Assembly: GCA_965227155.1 (NCBI GenBank)
Contig: OZ245731.1
Coordinates: forward strand, 2,046,001 to 2,110,000
Source: UBA6059 sp965227155
Lineage (GTDB): Bacteria; Bacteroidota; Bacteroidia; Cytophagales; Cyclobacteriaceae
DNA: 64,000 nt
Direction of reading: 5' to 3'
The notes beneath the pieces are model-generated. The model saw only the letters and a program-made list of their open reading frames with translations, was not told the DNA's origin and searched no databases. Position numbers and translations under genes: made by a program. Below, in pieces: positions 54,690 to 63,196 of the stretch (its first letter is position 1; the number at the start of each line of letters is the position of its first letter).

Positions 54690-55400
54690 ATGATTACACG
54701 CATTGTCATAATACTCCTTATTGCGGTCACAGTTGCGCCTGGTCAATCAGTAAAATTGGAGGTGCTGGAAGATTATCTCACCCAATCAGAGAAGGTTGCC
54801 TTCCATCCTACGGCCCATCTTTCAGGTTGGAAACAGATCATCCTGGTGCGGCATGGTAAGCCGGATGAATCGCTTGAAGGATGGGTGAAGCGTGCTGAGA
54901 CGGATGATTATTTACGGCGCTATGTTACTTCTGAAGTACATGCTATCGACACAGCCAAAATACTATTGCGACCCCAGGATATAGATACCCTCTACAGCTC
55001 TTCGCTCAATAGGGCTTATACTACGGCACAATTACTTTCAGACGGAAGGTTTCCGGTAAGCAAGAAGCCTGTTTTCAGGGAATTTGAAAATAAAGCGGCT
55101 GCTATGCCCAACCTTAAATTACCCAAAGGCATGTGGCTGGGTACTTCGCGCGTGCTGTGGCTGCTGGGCCTCAACCAGCGAGGGATTGAAAGCCACAAGG
55201 CTGCCCGGTTGCGCTCTCAAATGGCAGCCAATGAATTGGCTCGGATGGCCGTAGAGGATGACCGGGTAATCCTGGTTGCCCACGGCTTTCTCAATCGCTA
55301 TCTGGACAAATACCTTCGCCGGCAAGGCTGGCACAAAATACATGATGACGGCCATGACTACCTGGCGACCAAAGTCTTTGTGATGCATGTGCAGAACTGA
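54690..55400 (+). CDS. secreted histidine phosphatase family protein
   Basis: About 236 residues with a signal peptide ending in PGQS. The catalytic motif VRHGKPDE (phosphoacceptor histidine) and a later VLVAHGF-type motif (VILVAHGFLNR) carrying the second histidine are visible. The LYSSSLNRAYTTAQLL segment is typical. It is a broad-specificity phosphatase, probably periplasmic. ATG 54690 was chosen over an upstream GTG (54666) because the signal peptide starts there. Confidence 0.83.
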   Translation: MITRIVIILLIAVTVAPGQSVKLEVLEDYLTQSEKVAFHPTAHLSGWKQIILVRHGKPDESLEGWVKRAETDDYLRRYVTSEVHAIDTAKILLRPQDIDTLYSSSLNRAYTTAQLLSDGRFPVSKKPVFREFENKAAAMPNLKLPKGMWLGTSRVLWLLGLNQRGIESHKAARLRSQMAANELARMAVEDDRVILVAHGFLNRYLDKYLRRQGWHKIHDDGHDYLATKVFVMHVQN

Positions 55401-55607
55401 AATGATAGACTTTGATACTTCGTGGCTGACTGTGATTCTTTGAGTAGCTCTGAGAAATAGCTTTACATATAGATCAGCAAGGACTCACTAAGTGATTGTC
55501 TTTATCGAAGATATTATCCAGTGAAAATTAAATTATCGCTCAAGGGTTTGGTCTTGAAGTAAAAGTTAGGAGTGAAAAGAAATGGTCATTTTTAAACGAA
55601 AAATTCA

Positions 55608-55820
55608 ATGGAAAATAAAGAGCTGCGTGAACTTGAAGAAAAGGTAAGTCGGGGCCTGAAAGAAGCATATCGAAAAATGGTAGAATTCAAAAAGAAGAAT
55701 AACAGTCCATTGATTGTATCAAGAGACGGAAAAGTAATAGCAATTCCACCTGATGAAATACCCCCCACAACTAGTGCCAAAAATGAAACTATTCGGCCGC
55801 AAAGTGGGTATTCAAAATGA
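55608..55820 (+). CDS. small hypothetical protein, 70 residues
   Basis: A short protein with an amphipathic helix (LEEKVSRGLKEAYRKMVEFKKK) followed by the strand SPLIVSRDGKVIAIPPDEIPP. It resembles small Bacteroidota proteins that sit next to toxin or nuclease genes, but I cannot name a family. Its stop overlaps a 24-codon frame (ATGA), which may be the remnant of a lost second gene. Confidence 0.55.
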   Translation: MENKELRELEEKVSRGLKEAYRKMVEFKKKNNSPLIVSRDGKVIAIPPDEIPPTTSAKNETIRPQSGYSK

Positions 55821-56134
55821 GCATTTTGAAAGGACTTTGCACACGCGAAACTCGCTGCTTCCAGCAACTTGAGCACCTGTCTTACCTATAAGCAGGTATG
55901 TTTATTATGGTTAGGTGATTTAAGTAGCCATTTTTTTAGGCCATATTAATCAATCCCTGATTATTGACTATCTCGTACCACTACCCTATTGACAACCATC
56001 ACCACCTAAAATCAAAGCCTGATCAACTAAAAAGCCAATTCGATTTGCTAGCTTCGGAAATAACTGACGAAAATCAGTCGGGTGGGGCGGCATTATCATT
56101 CGCCTGCTGGTGTTTGTAATGCAGCTTTGCTTTT
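55821..56134. other. 314-bp gap before ccoI
   Basis: No convincing gene. It holds a 24-codon frame starting within the previous stop and, near its right end, the oxidase-type palindrome at 56062-56079. Confidence 0.6.
56062..56079. promoter_or_regulatory. second copy of the AACTGA-N6-TCAGT(C) operator, upstream of ccoI
   Basis: AACTGA at 56062-56067 and TCAGTC at 56074-56079 are separated by 6 bases. They match the 2933-2950 palindrome at 11 of its 12 half-site positions. It lies about 55 bp upstream of the ccoI start, a normal distance for an activator site. Confidence 0.6.
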
Positions 56135-58558
56135 ATGCCGACAATGACAGCACCAATTAAGGATACACAGCTTGCTACCTGCTACCACTGCGGAGACCCC
56201 TGCGACAAGGAAGATATTGTAGTAGATGACAAGCATTTCTGCTGCCAGGGTTGCAACATGGTCTATGAAATACTGCAGGAAAATGACCTCTGTAACTATT
56301 ATGACTTGGAGAAAAACCCCGGCATAAGCCTTAAAAACCTTCCGGCTGATGAGCAATTTGCCTACCTCGATAGTGCAGAGGTGGTGCGGCAATTGCTGGA
56401 GTTTGAAGGTGAAGATCTGCAAAAGCTTACGCTTTACATTCCGGCAATCCACTGTAGCTCTTGTATATGGCTGCTGGAAAACCTTTACCAGCTTAAAGAT
56501 GGCATCAAACAATCGCGGGTCAATTTTGTAAAGCGTCAGCTCACCATTGGGTATGACCCGGCCAGCCTTAGCCTGAGGCAGGTGGTGGAATTATTGGCTT
56601 CCATTGGTTACGAACCCCACATCAGTCTGGACAATCAGCAAAAAGACAAGCAAGCCAACCCCAACCGCAGCCTCTATATCAAAATTGGCGTGGCTGGGTT
56701 CTCCTTTGGTAATATCATGCTGCTGAGCTTTCCGGAGTATTTTGGCTTTGAAGGCCTGCAGGATGAAGCCGTACAGAAGTTTATCAGCTACCTCAACATC
56801 GGATTTGCGCTGCCGGTATTTTTCTACTGCTCCAGTGATTATTTTCTGTCGGCATGGAGTAGCCTGCGGCGTGGGTTTGTCAATATTGATGTGCCTATCA
56901 GTCTCGGTATTCTCACATTGTTTGGCAGGAGCCTCTACGAAATTCTGGCGCAGGCAGGGCCGGGCTATCTCGATTCCCTTGCCGGTTTGCTGTTCTTTCT
57001 GCTTATTGGGAAGTGGTTCCAGCAAAAAACTTACGACGGCCTCAGCTTTGAGCGTGACTTCAAGGCTTATTTTCCGCTGGGCATCAATAAAATCATCGAT
57101 GGAAAGATCACCCCACTGGCCCTCAACCAGGTGGAGGTGGGCGATAAGCTGCTCATCCGCAACAAGGAATTGATTCCTGCCGATAGCGTGCTGCTGAGCA
57201 TAGAAGCATCCATCGACTACAGCTTTGTTACGGGTGAATCAGATCCCATCCTCCGCAAGAAGGGCAATTATCTCTATGCCGGAGGTCGCCTCATTGGCGA
57301 AAGTGCCGAAGTGCTGGTGGACAAGGAGGTATCGCAGGGCTACCTTACCCGCCTATGGAACCAGGATACCTTCACCAAAGACAATGAGCTGCACTGGCAA
57401 AGCATGGTAGATCGCATCGCCCGCTATTTTACGGGAATCATCCTATTCATAGCTGCTGCCACAGCCACTTACTGGTATTTTGTAAACCCCTCTGTGGTGG
57501 TGACCGCCTTTACAGCAGTGCTCATCGTGGCTTGCCCCTGCGCGCTGGCATTGGCCACACCTTTTACCCTTGGCACGGCCATGAGTGTTTTTGGCCGGAT
57601 CAAATTTTATCTGAAAAATGCTTCAGTCATTGAGAAAATGTCGGGCATCACGCATGTGGTTTTTGATAAAACGGGTACCATCACCCAAAACCAAAAGTTT
57701 GAAATCAGGCAGGTAGGGCAGGCTTCTGCAGCCACGCTGGATGCCATCTACAGCCTGGTGAGCCATTCTACACACCCGCTGAGCCGAAAGCTCTTTCATC
57801 ATTTGGGAGGGCAGCAAGCCAGCCTGCAGCCGCTCAGCAACTGGGAGGAGGTAGAAGGCAAAGGCCTTGCCGGCACCTATCAGGGGCAGCCCATCAAAGT
57901 GGGCAGTGCCAAATATGTAGGTTATCAGGGCTCAACACAGCCTCAAAAGAATGCATCGACGGTCTATTATGATTACAACGGTGAGGCAGGTTTTTTCGAA
58001 ATTCAAAACCAGCTGCGACCCGGCTTTGAATCCCTTGTGCAGGATCTGCAGTCAACTTACAAGCTTTCGCTGATCTCGGGTGACCATGCCGGTGAGCGGG
58101 AAATGCTCTCTCGCTATTTTCCAGAAGATACTGCCATGCGCTTTGAGCAAAGCCCGGAAGACAAGCTGAACTACATCCGGCAGCTTCAGAACAGCGGCGA
58201 AAAGGTATTGATGATAGGCGATGGCTTGAATGATGCCGGTGCCCTCAAGCAAAGTGAGGTGGGCGTGGCGCTTACTGAAAACATCAGTGCATTTTCGCCT
58301 GCCTGCGATGGTATACTGGACGCAAACCAGTTTCAGCGGCTGGGCAGATTTCTACGCTTTGCCCGCTTGTCGAGGCACGTGATCATTGCCAGTTTTGCGA
58401 TCTCTTTTCTATACAATGTGGTAGGGCTATCTTTGGCTGTGGCAGGCTTGCTTGAGCCGGTATATGCGGCGATCCTGATGCCGGTAAGTAGCATCACGGT
58501 GGTGGCTTTTGCTACGGTAAGTATCCATGGGTTGGCCAAATGGAAAAAAATGATCTGA
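56135..58558 (+). CDS. ccoI: copper-transporting P1B ATPase for cbb3 oxidase assembly (CcoI/FixI)
   Basis: An 807-residue ATPase. A CxxC-rich N-terminal domain (CYHCGDPC, CCQGC) precedes an HMA-type metal domain with CSSC near residue 110. Membrane helices follow. The ion-binding CPC motif is near residue 467, the phosphorylated aspartate in DKTGT near 511 and GDGLND near 695. It supplies copper to the CuB site of the oxidase. The associated ccoS lies 2 bp downstream. Their distance of 53 kb from ccoNOQP shows that oxidase and maturation genes are split here. Confidence 0.95.
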   Translation: MPTMTAPIKDTQLATCYHCGDPCDKEDIVVDDKHFCCQGCNMVYEILQENDLCNYYDLEKNPGISLKNLPADEQFAYLDSAEVVRQLLEFEGEDLQKLTLYIPAIHCSSCIWLLENLYQLKDGIKQSRVNFVKRQLTIGYDPASLSLRQVVELLASIGYEPHISLDNQQKDKQANPNRSLYIKIGVAGFSFGNIMLLSFPEYFGFEGLQDEAVQKFISYLNIGFALPVFFYCSSDYFLSAWSSLRRGFVNIDVPISLGILTLFGRSLYEILAQAGPGYLDSLAGLLFFLLIGKWFQQKTYDGLSFERDFKAYFPLGINKIIDGKITPLALNQVEVGDKLLIRNKELIPADSVLLSIEASIDYSFVTGESDPILRKKGNYLYAGGRLIGESAEVLVDKEVSQGYLTRLWNQDTFTKDNELHWQSMVDRIARYFTGIILFIAAATATYWYFVNPSVVVTAFTAVLIVACPCALALATPFTLGTAMSVFGRIKFYLKNASVIEKMSGITHVVFDKTGTITQNQKFEIRQVGQASAATLDAIYSLVSHSTHPLSRKLFHHLGGQQASLQPLSNWEEVEGKGLAGTYQGQPIKVGSAKYVGYQGSTQPQKNASTVYYDYNGEAGFFEIQNQLRPGFESLVQDLQSTYKLSLISGDHAGEREMLSRYFPEDTAMRFEQSPEDKLNYIRQLQNSGEKVLMIGDGLNDAGALKQSEVGVALTENISAFSPACDGILDANQFQRLGRFLRFARLSRHVIIASFAISFLYNVVGLSLAVAGLLEPVYAAILMPVSSITVVAFATVSIHGLAKWKKMI

Positions 58559-58559
58559 T

Positions 58560-58748
58560 ATGCTGATTATCGTAGGGTTGATATGTGTAAGTGTGGTGGT
58601 GGCAGCCGTTTTCCTGGGGGCCTTCATCTGGGCTACCCGCTCTGGGCAATTTGAAGACACCTATGGCCCCAGTGTGCGTATCCTCTTTGATGATGAGAAG
58701 AAGGCCAGGAAGGGGAAAAACAAAGCCGACTATCCGGATAAAAGCTAA
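58560..58748 (+). CDS. ccoS: cbb3 oxidase assembly protein CcoS
   Basis: A 62-residue protein with one N-terminal membrane helix and the CcoS signature SGQFEDTYGPSVRILFDD, in which the aromatic/acidic stretch follows the helix. CcoS is needed for heme and copper insertion into the oxidase. It starts 2 bp after ccoI stops. Confidence 0.93.
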   Translation: MLIIVGLICVSVVVAAVFLGAFIWATRSGQFEDTYGPSVRILFDDEKKARKGKNKADYPDKS

Positions 58749-58925
58749 GCTCTGGCTCTAGGCCATGGCCTTTATTCGATACGGCCCTGTGATCTACTAA
58801 CATCAACTTTCCTCACACCCACATCACTCCGATGAAGCGCGTCACCTTGCCTTGCCGTCGGCAAGCCTTTGGCGGCCGATGGAGCGAAACGTCGCGATAC
58901 CTCGGGAGAGCCGAAAGGTCACCCT

Positions 58926-58960
58926 CAGCACCTTGCTCGGCAATGCCTAGTGAGGAATAT
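58926..58960. repeat. intergenic hairpin repeat, copy C (core only)
   Basis: The core GCACCTTGCTCGGC-AAT-GCCTAGTGAGG shares sequence and hairpin shape with the copies at 59554 and 62334. The 3' half of those copies is missing here. Confidence 0.5.
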
Positions 58961-59041
58961 TAGCTAGGAAGTGTATTTGCTGCTTTTCATGGCACTTGAG
59001 TTTTTGCTTACGCGCTGAGCATGAAAAAAGCAGAAATCAAT

Positions 59042-59060
59042 CCCCCTTGGTAAAAGGGGG
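59042..59060. repeat. C/G-rich inverted repeat before the DUF559 gene
   Basis: CCCCCTT and AAGGGGG pair around a 5-base loop and are followed by CTGGGGGATT. A related inverted repeat follows the gene at 59513-59532. Confidence 0.6.
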
Positions 59061-59113
59061 CTGGGGGATTAGCCCTTGCAACTACCAAGCCAATCCTCTA
59101 GTTTTAATATGCC

Positions 59114-59500
59114 ATGTATTTCCTGCCCTACAATAAAAACCTGAAAGCTTTTTCCAGACACCTGAGGAATAATAGTACCCTGGGCGAGGTGCTTTTATGG
59201 CAACAGTTAAAAGCTGGAAAAATACGGGGCTATAAGTTTAACAGGCAAAAGCCATTAGGTAATTATATAGTTGATTTCTATTGTAAAAAACTAAATCTGG
59301 TGATTGAAGTGGATGGAGAAATACATTTTATCGGGGATCATCCATTGAAAGACAAAGAGCGGCAGCAAATTCTGGAAGGTTTGGGGTTATCCTTTCTGCG
59401 TTTTGAAGATCGTGATGTCCGGTACAATCTAGATTTTGTAATTCAGGAAATAGAAGCATTTATGGATGATTTTGAGGGTAAACAAAAGCCGCACGAATAA
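59114..59500 (+). CDS. DUF559 endonuclease-domain protein (Vsr-like)
   Basis: A 128-residue protein of the DUF559/Vsr-like nuclease family. NNSTLGEVLLWQQLKAG leads into KFNRQKPLGNYIVDFYCKKLNLVIEVDGEIHF, which contains a PD-(D/E)xK-type core (Asp in IVDFYC, Glu in VIEVDG). Members are thought to be DNA-nicking enzymes; the biological role is not known. The gene is bracketed by C/G-rich inverted repeats, which suggests it belongs to a small dispersed element. Confidence 0.85.
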   Translation: MYFLPYNKNLKAFSRHLRNNSTLGEVLLWQQLKAGKIRGYKFNRQKPLGNYIVDFYCKKLNLVIEVDGEIHFIGDHPLKDKERQQILEGLGLSFLRFEDRDVRYNLDFVIQEIEAFMDDFEGKQKPHE

Positions 59501-59512
59501 ACCCCTCTGTAT

Positions 59513-59532
59513 CTCCCCTTTTAAGGGGAGAA
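59513..59532 (+). repeat. inverted repeat after the DUF559 gene
   Basis: CTCCCCTT and AAGGGGAG form a perfect 8-bp stem around four T. It could also act as a terminator, but no T-run follows on the plus strand. Confidence 0.6.
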
Positions 59533-59553
59533 TAAGCTGGCAGCAATCCCCTG

Positions 59554-59637
59554 CACTCGCTCGGCTTTGCCGAATGAGTAATATTTTCCAGACTTTTAGC
59601 CATAATATTTGAATAGTGCCCTGGCTCTACCAAAAGA
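59554..59637. repeat. intergenic hairpin repeat, copy A
   Basis: The unit begins GCACTCGCTCGGC-TTT-GCCGAATGAG (hairpin), then ATATT, CCAGACTTTTAGCCAT and a CCCTGGCTCTAC-like end. It aligns along its length with copy B at 62334. The rest of the 340-bp gap up to 59840 shows no gene. Confidence 0.6.
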
Positions 59638-59840
59638 GCAATAATTGTGGTAATTGGGTATAATAATGGTCATCAGGGTATTTAGAAATTACCATTACCT
59701 GTCCACCAGCAGCACATCTTTACGTTCAGTATCGCACAAAGAATCAAGGCCTGGATTTATTAAAATATTTATTATCAGATACTTAGGCGTTGTGGCATAT
59801 GAGTTGTTATTAACGCAATGAACTTGAAATTAAGAAACCT

Positions 59841-62297
59841 ATGCTTCGTAACTACCTGGTGACTGTTTTTCGGCAAATCCGAAATCATAAAAGCTATTCC
59901 CTTATTAATCTGCTAGGCCTTGCTTCCGGTATGGCTGCCTGCCTCATCATCGCACAGTATGTGCATTTTCATACGGGTTTTGATGAGTACCACCCCAAAG
60001 CCGACCAAACTTACAGGATAGCAGCCATTGTGAGCCAGCAAAATAATCCAGCCACAGAGCGTATTCAAGTGCCGTATAATCTTGGGGAGGCCTTGCACCA
60101 GAATTACCCCGAAGTGATCCGGCTAGCCCAGTTTTATGATTATGGCTATGGCAATAGCACTATACAGTTTACGCAGGCTGACAAGGTGGTTAGTGAAGAG
60201 CAAAGTGGTATTTATTTCGCCAGTGCCAGTGCATTCGAGTTGTTTGAGCTACCTTTCGTAGCAGGAAAACCCTATGCACCCGGGGAGCCCGGCAAGGCTG
60301 TGATGACCATGGAGGCAGTCAGTAGGTTTGTTGCAAATCCGCAAGATGCCATTGGCTCAGTATTCACTCTTGAGAGTAATAATGGGAACCAGCAATTTGA
60401 ACTGGTTGGCGTCATTGAGGAGCTACCTGCACAAACACACCTCAATTTCGAATTGCTTTTATCCCTGCCCTCGGTAGAGCCTTATTCTCCTGACTATAAA
60501 ACCTGGGAATATGGCAATATGATCACCTATTTTCAACTCAATGACCATAACGACGCGCAAGCAGTGCTTCAGGCTATTAGCTCGATCCATGAAAACAACT
60601 CAAAGGCTCTCATGGCCGATAGTGGCTATACCCTGGAATATTTCTTGCAGCCACTTACAGATATCCATGTTATCAGCAAGAGCGGTTTTGATTTCTCACA
60701 GGCTGTAGATCAGCGAACGCTCTACGCCCTGAGCATTATCGCTGTGATTATACTTTTGATAGCCTGGATCAACTACCTGAACCTGTCGATGGCTCGTACG
60801 TTGCAGAGGCTGCGCGAGATTGGTATTCGCAAATGCATGGGAAGCTCGTTGCCTCAGCTGATGAGCCTCTTTCTATTGGAGGCACTGGTTATGAATGCAC
60901 TTGCCTTTGCACTAGCCCTTACGGCGCTGAGGTTAGGTGATCAATGGATTGTTTCCTTAACCGGCCTTGCTCCAAAATTTTTATTTAGCACCCCGGCGAT
61001 CCTTGTCCTATCTGCCCTAATCCTGGTTGGCACCTTACTAATTGGATTTTACCCTTATTTGGTACTTAAAACATTAAAAACGAGTCAGGTGCTGCTCGGC
61101 AAAAAGCAACAGGTAGGAGGTCTGCCATTGCGCAAGACCCTGGTATTCGTGCAATTTGCCATTACCTTTTTACTTATTGCCGGCACGCTTACCGTCTATT
61201 TTCAGGTCAATTATATGCGCAAGGCCGATCTGGGCATTGCGATAGACAATACGCTGGTCATACAATCACCTCCGGTGGATGTGATGAATGAAGACCGATC
61301 AGAGATGCAGCGATTTACTACTTTTAAAAATGCCCTCATGCAGCAACCCTATGTGGCGGCCATTACTACCGGAGGGGAGCTGCCCGGAGAGCCGATTTCA
61401 TGGGCTGCTAACCTGCGTCTAAAAAATGAAAGCCAGGAAAAAAGCATACAGACCGGGCTGATTTCAATGGGGCTCAACTTCCCGGAATTCTTTCAGCTGG
61501 AACTGATAGCCGGTAGGCAACTGCGAAAAGGAGATAACCCATGGTCACGCGGCGATGTGGTGATCAACCGACGACTGGCGGAGAGTCTGGGTTTTAGCGA
61601 TCCTGTAGAGGCCATCGGCGCTGAGCTGGACGGCTTCTACGGGCCTGGGCTACAGGTGCGAGGTGTAGTAGAAAATCACCACCATACTTCCCTACACAAT
61701 GACTTCACACCTATAGCCTACATCCTAAGCTCCTGGACAGAGTATTATTTTGTGAAACTACAGGCTCCACAGGGTCAGTATCCTGGTAGCGTTGCGCTCG
61801 ACGAGCAAATTGCAGATATAGAAGCGGCCTGGGACAATATCTACACCCAATACCCTATGGATTATTTTTTCCTGGATCGGGCTTTTGATGCGCAATACCG
61901 CGAAGATGTGCGCTTTGGCAATATCTTTTCCGGCTTTTCAGTGCTGGCGATTTTGATTGCCGGGCTAGGGCTTTTTGGGCTTACCAGCTTTACGGTGCAG
62001 CAGCGCACCAAAGAAATTGGCATTCGTAAGGTGTTGGGCGCAAGCCTTCAAAACTTGTTGCTCTTGCTTTCTAAAGACTATCTGCTGTTGGTCGGTATCG
62101 CCGGTGTGGCAAGCCTGCCAGTGGGCTGGTATCTGATGAGTCAGTGGCTCACCAACTACAGCTTTAGAATAGAACTAGGCTGGTGGTTTATAGCTGTGCC
62201 TTTGGTGGTTGTGCTGCTTATTGCCATGCTGAGTATCATGGGCAAGGTGGTGCAGACAGCACAAGCCAATCCTGTGCATTCTCTGAGGTCGGAATAA
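59841..62297 (+). CDS. MacB/FtsX-type ABC transporter permease
   Basis: An 818-residue permease with the same two-module plan as the one at 14305-16698. It begins LRNYLVTVFRQIRNHKSYSLIN and has a MacB-like periplasmic domain. Coupling segments REIGIRKCMGSS (after the first module) and TKEIGIRKVLGAS (in the second) are visible. Four helices of each half can be placed. No ATPase gene is adjacent. It is flanked by two copies of an intergenic repeat (59554 and 62334). The ATG at 59841 fits the family start. Confidence 0.9.
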   Translation: MLRNYLVTVFRQIRNHKSYSLINLLGLASGMAACLIIAQYVHFHTGFDEYHPKADQTYRIAAIVSQQNNPATERIQVPYNLGEALHQNYPEVIRLAQFYDYGYGNSTIQFTQADKVVSEEQSGIYFASASAFELFELPFVAGKPYAPGEPGKAVMTMEAVSRFVANPQDAIGSVFTLESNNGNQQFELVGVIEELPAQTHLNFELLLSLPSVEPYSPDYKTWEYGNMITYFQLNDHNDAQAVLQAISSIHENNSKALMADSGYTLEYFLQPLTDIHVISKSGFDFSQAVDQRTLYALSIIAVIILLIAWINYLNLSMARTLQRLREIGIRKCMGSSLPQLMSLFLLEALVMNALAFALALTALRLGDQWIVSLTGLAPKFLFSTPAILVLSALILVGTLLIGFYPYLVLKTLKTSQVLLGKKQQVGGLPLRKTLVFVQFAITFLLIAGTLTVYFQVNYMRKADLGIAIDNTLVIQSPPVDVMNEDRSEMQRFTTFKNALMQQPYVAAITTGGELPGEPISWAANLRLKNESQEKSIQTGLISMGLNFPEFFQLELIAGRQLRKGDNPWSRGDVVINRRLAESLGFSDPVEAIGAELDGFYGPGLQVRGVVENHHHTSLHNDFTPIAYILSSWTEYYFVKLQAPQGQYPGSVALDEQIADIEAAWDNIYTQYPMDYFFLDRAFDAQYREDVRFGNIFSGFSVLAILIAGLGLFGLTSFTVQQRTKEIGIRKVLGASLQNLLLLLSKDYLLLVGIAGVASLPVGWYLMSQWLTNYSFRIELGWWFIAVPLVVVLLIAMLSIMGKVVQTAQANPVHSLRSE

Positions 62298-62333
62298 GGT
62301 GAATGATTTATGCTAACAGACGGTTACTTGCCT

Positions 62334-62415
62334 CGCACTCGTTCGGCTGTGCCAAGTGAGGCCTATTCATCCAGGCTTTTAGCCATATTTATATTAATAC
62401 CCTGGCTTTACTAAG
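62334..62415. repeat. intergenic hairpin repeat, copy B
   Basis: GCACTCGTTCGGC-TGT-GCCAAGTGAGG is followed by CTATTCATCCAGGCTTTTAGCCAT and CCCTGGCTTTAC. It aligns with copy A. The remaining 3' part of this 322-bp gap holds only the probable promoter region of the fasciclin gene. Confidence 0.6.
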
Positions 62416-62619
62416 TAAGTGTAACGGTTAACCAAATGGTAATCTTCCTAATAAAACAATTCCCTTACACAGAATCGCCCAAAGCAAAATCGCCATTTTG
62501 GTGGTTTTACAGGACATAATGAGGATTTAAACGAATCGGGCGCCACAAAAAAGTAGCGCTAATAACCGCTGGCAAACAATCTTTTTCAAAGTGGACTTTG
62601 ACCAAATAAAAAATTCATT

Positions 62620-63111
62620 ATGAAAAAGACAATCACATCATTCATCATGACCCTGGCCATTGTAGCACTCGTGCAATTCAATAGCCAGGCGCAAGACAAG
62701 AACATTGTAGAGCTTGCTGTAGGCACAGATGCGCTGAGCACCTTGGTAACGGCAGTGAAGGCTGGTGGCCTTGTAGAAACCCTTTCGGGCGATGGGCCTT
62801 TCACAGTATTTGCCCCGACCAACGATGCTTTTGCGGCGCTACCTGAAGGAACTCTTGCTTCCCTGCTGAAGCCTGAGAACAAAGACCAACTGGTAGCTGT
62901 ACTGACCTACCATGTGGTGGCAGGCAATGTAAAATCTACCGACCTTAGCGATGGCATGAAAGCCAAAACAGTGCAGGGGGAGGAAGTGACCGTAGACCTA
63001 AGCAGCGGTGCTAAAATCAACGGTGCTACAGTAGTGAATGCCGACATCATGGCCAGCAATGGTGTAGTGCATGTGATCGATCAGGTGATCCTACCACCGT
63101 CTATGCAATAA
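62620..63111 (+). CDS. secreted fasciclin-domain protein
   Basis: A 163-residue protein with a signal peptide (cleavage near NSQAQ) and one fasciclin domain, including ALSTLVTAVKAGGLVETL, FTVFAPTNDAFAALP and VIDQVILPP. Fasciclin domains mediate adhesion or bind surface glycans. It may act at the cell surface. A terminator follows. Confidence 0.92.
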   Translation: MKKTITSFIMTLAIVALVQFNSQAQDKNIVELAVGTDALSTLVTAVKAGGLVETLSGDGPFTVFAPTNDAFAALPEGTLASLLKPENKDQLVAVLTYHVVAGNVKSTDLSDGMKAKTVQGEEVTVDLSSGAKINGATVVNADIMASNGVVHVIDQVILPPSMQ

Positions 63112-63138
63112 GAAAGGCAACCACTTACCAAAAACAAG

Positions 63139-63165
63139 CCCGGGCCGAATGGTTCGGGTTTTTTT
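63139..63165 (+). terminator. intrinsic terminator of the fasciclin gene
   Basis: CCCGGGCC and GGTTCGGG form an 8-bp stem (two G-T pairs) with a GAAT loop, followed by seven T. Confidence 0.78.
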
Positions 63166-63196
63166 GTTATTTGATGTTATATTGTGCTTATATCTT

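Larger units (their letters stand above)
58749..59113. other. 365-bp noncoding region, GC-rich palindromic
   Basis: It holds a perfect palindrome CTTGCCG-T-CGGCAAG (58851-58865), a copy of the hairpin repeat (58926-58960) and, before the DUF559 gene, CCCCCTT-N5-AAGGGGG (59042-59060). No coding frame is convincing. Confidence 0.65.

Noticed and set aside
54594..54746. N-terminal extension of the DUF2867 protein
   Set aside because: It would overlap the signal peptide region of the divergent phosphatase gene and is not part of the DUF2867 domain.
62486..62508. Imperfect hairpin in the fasciclin upstream region
   Set aside because: The stem relies on two wobble pairs with a 3-base loop, no T-run follows, and no clear role can be assigned.
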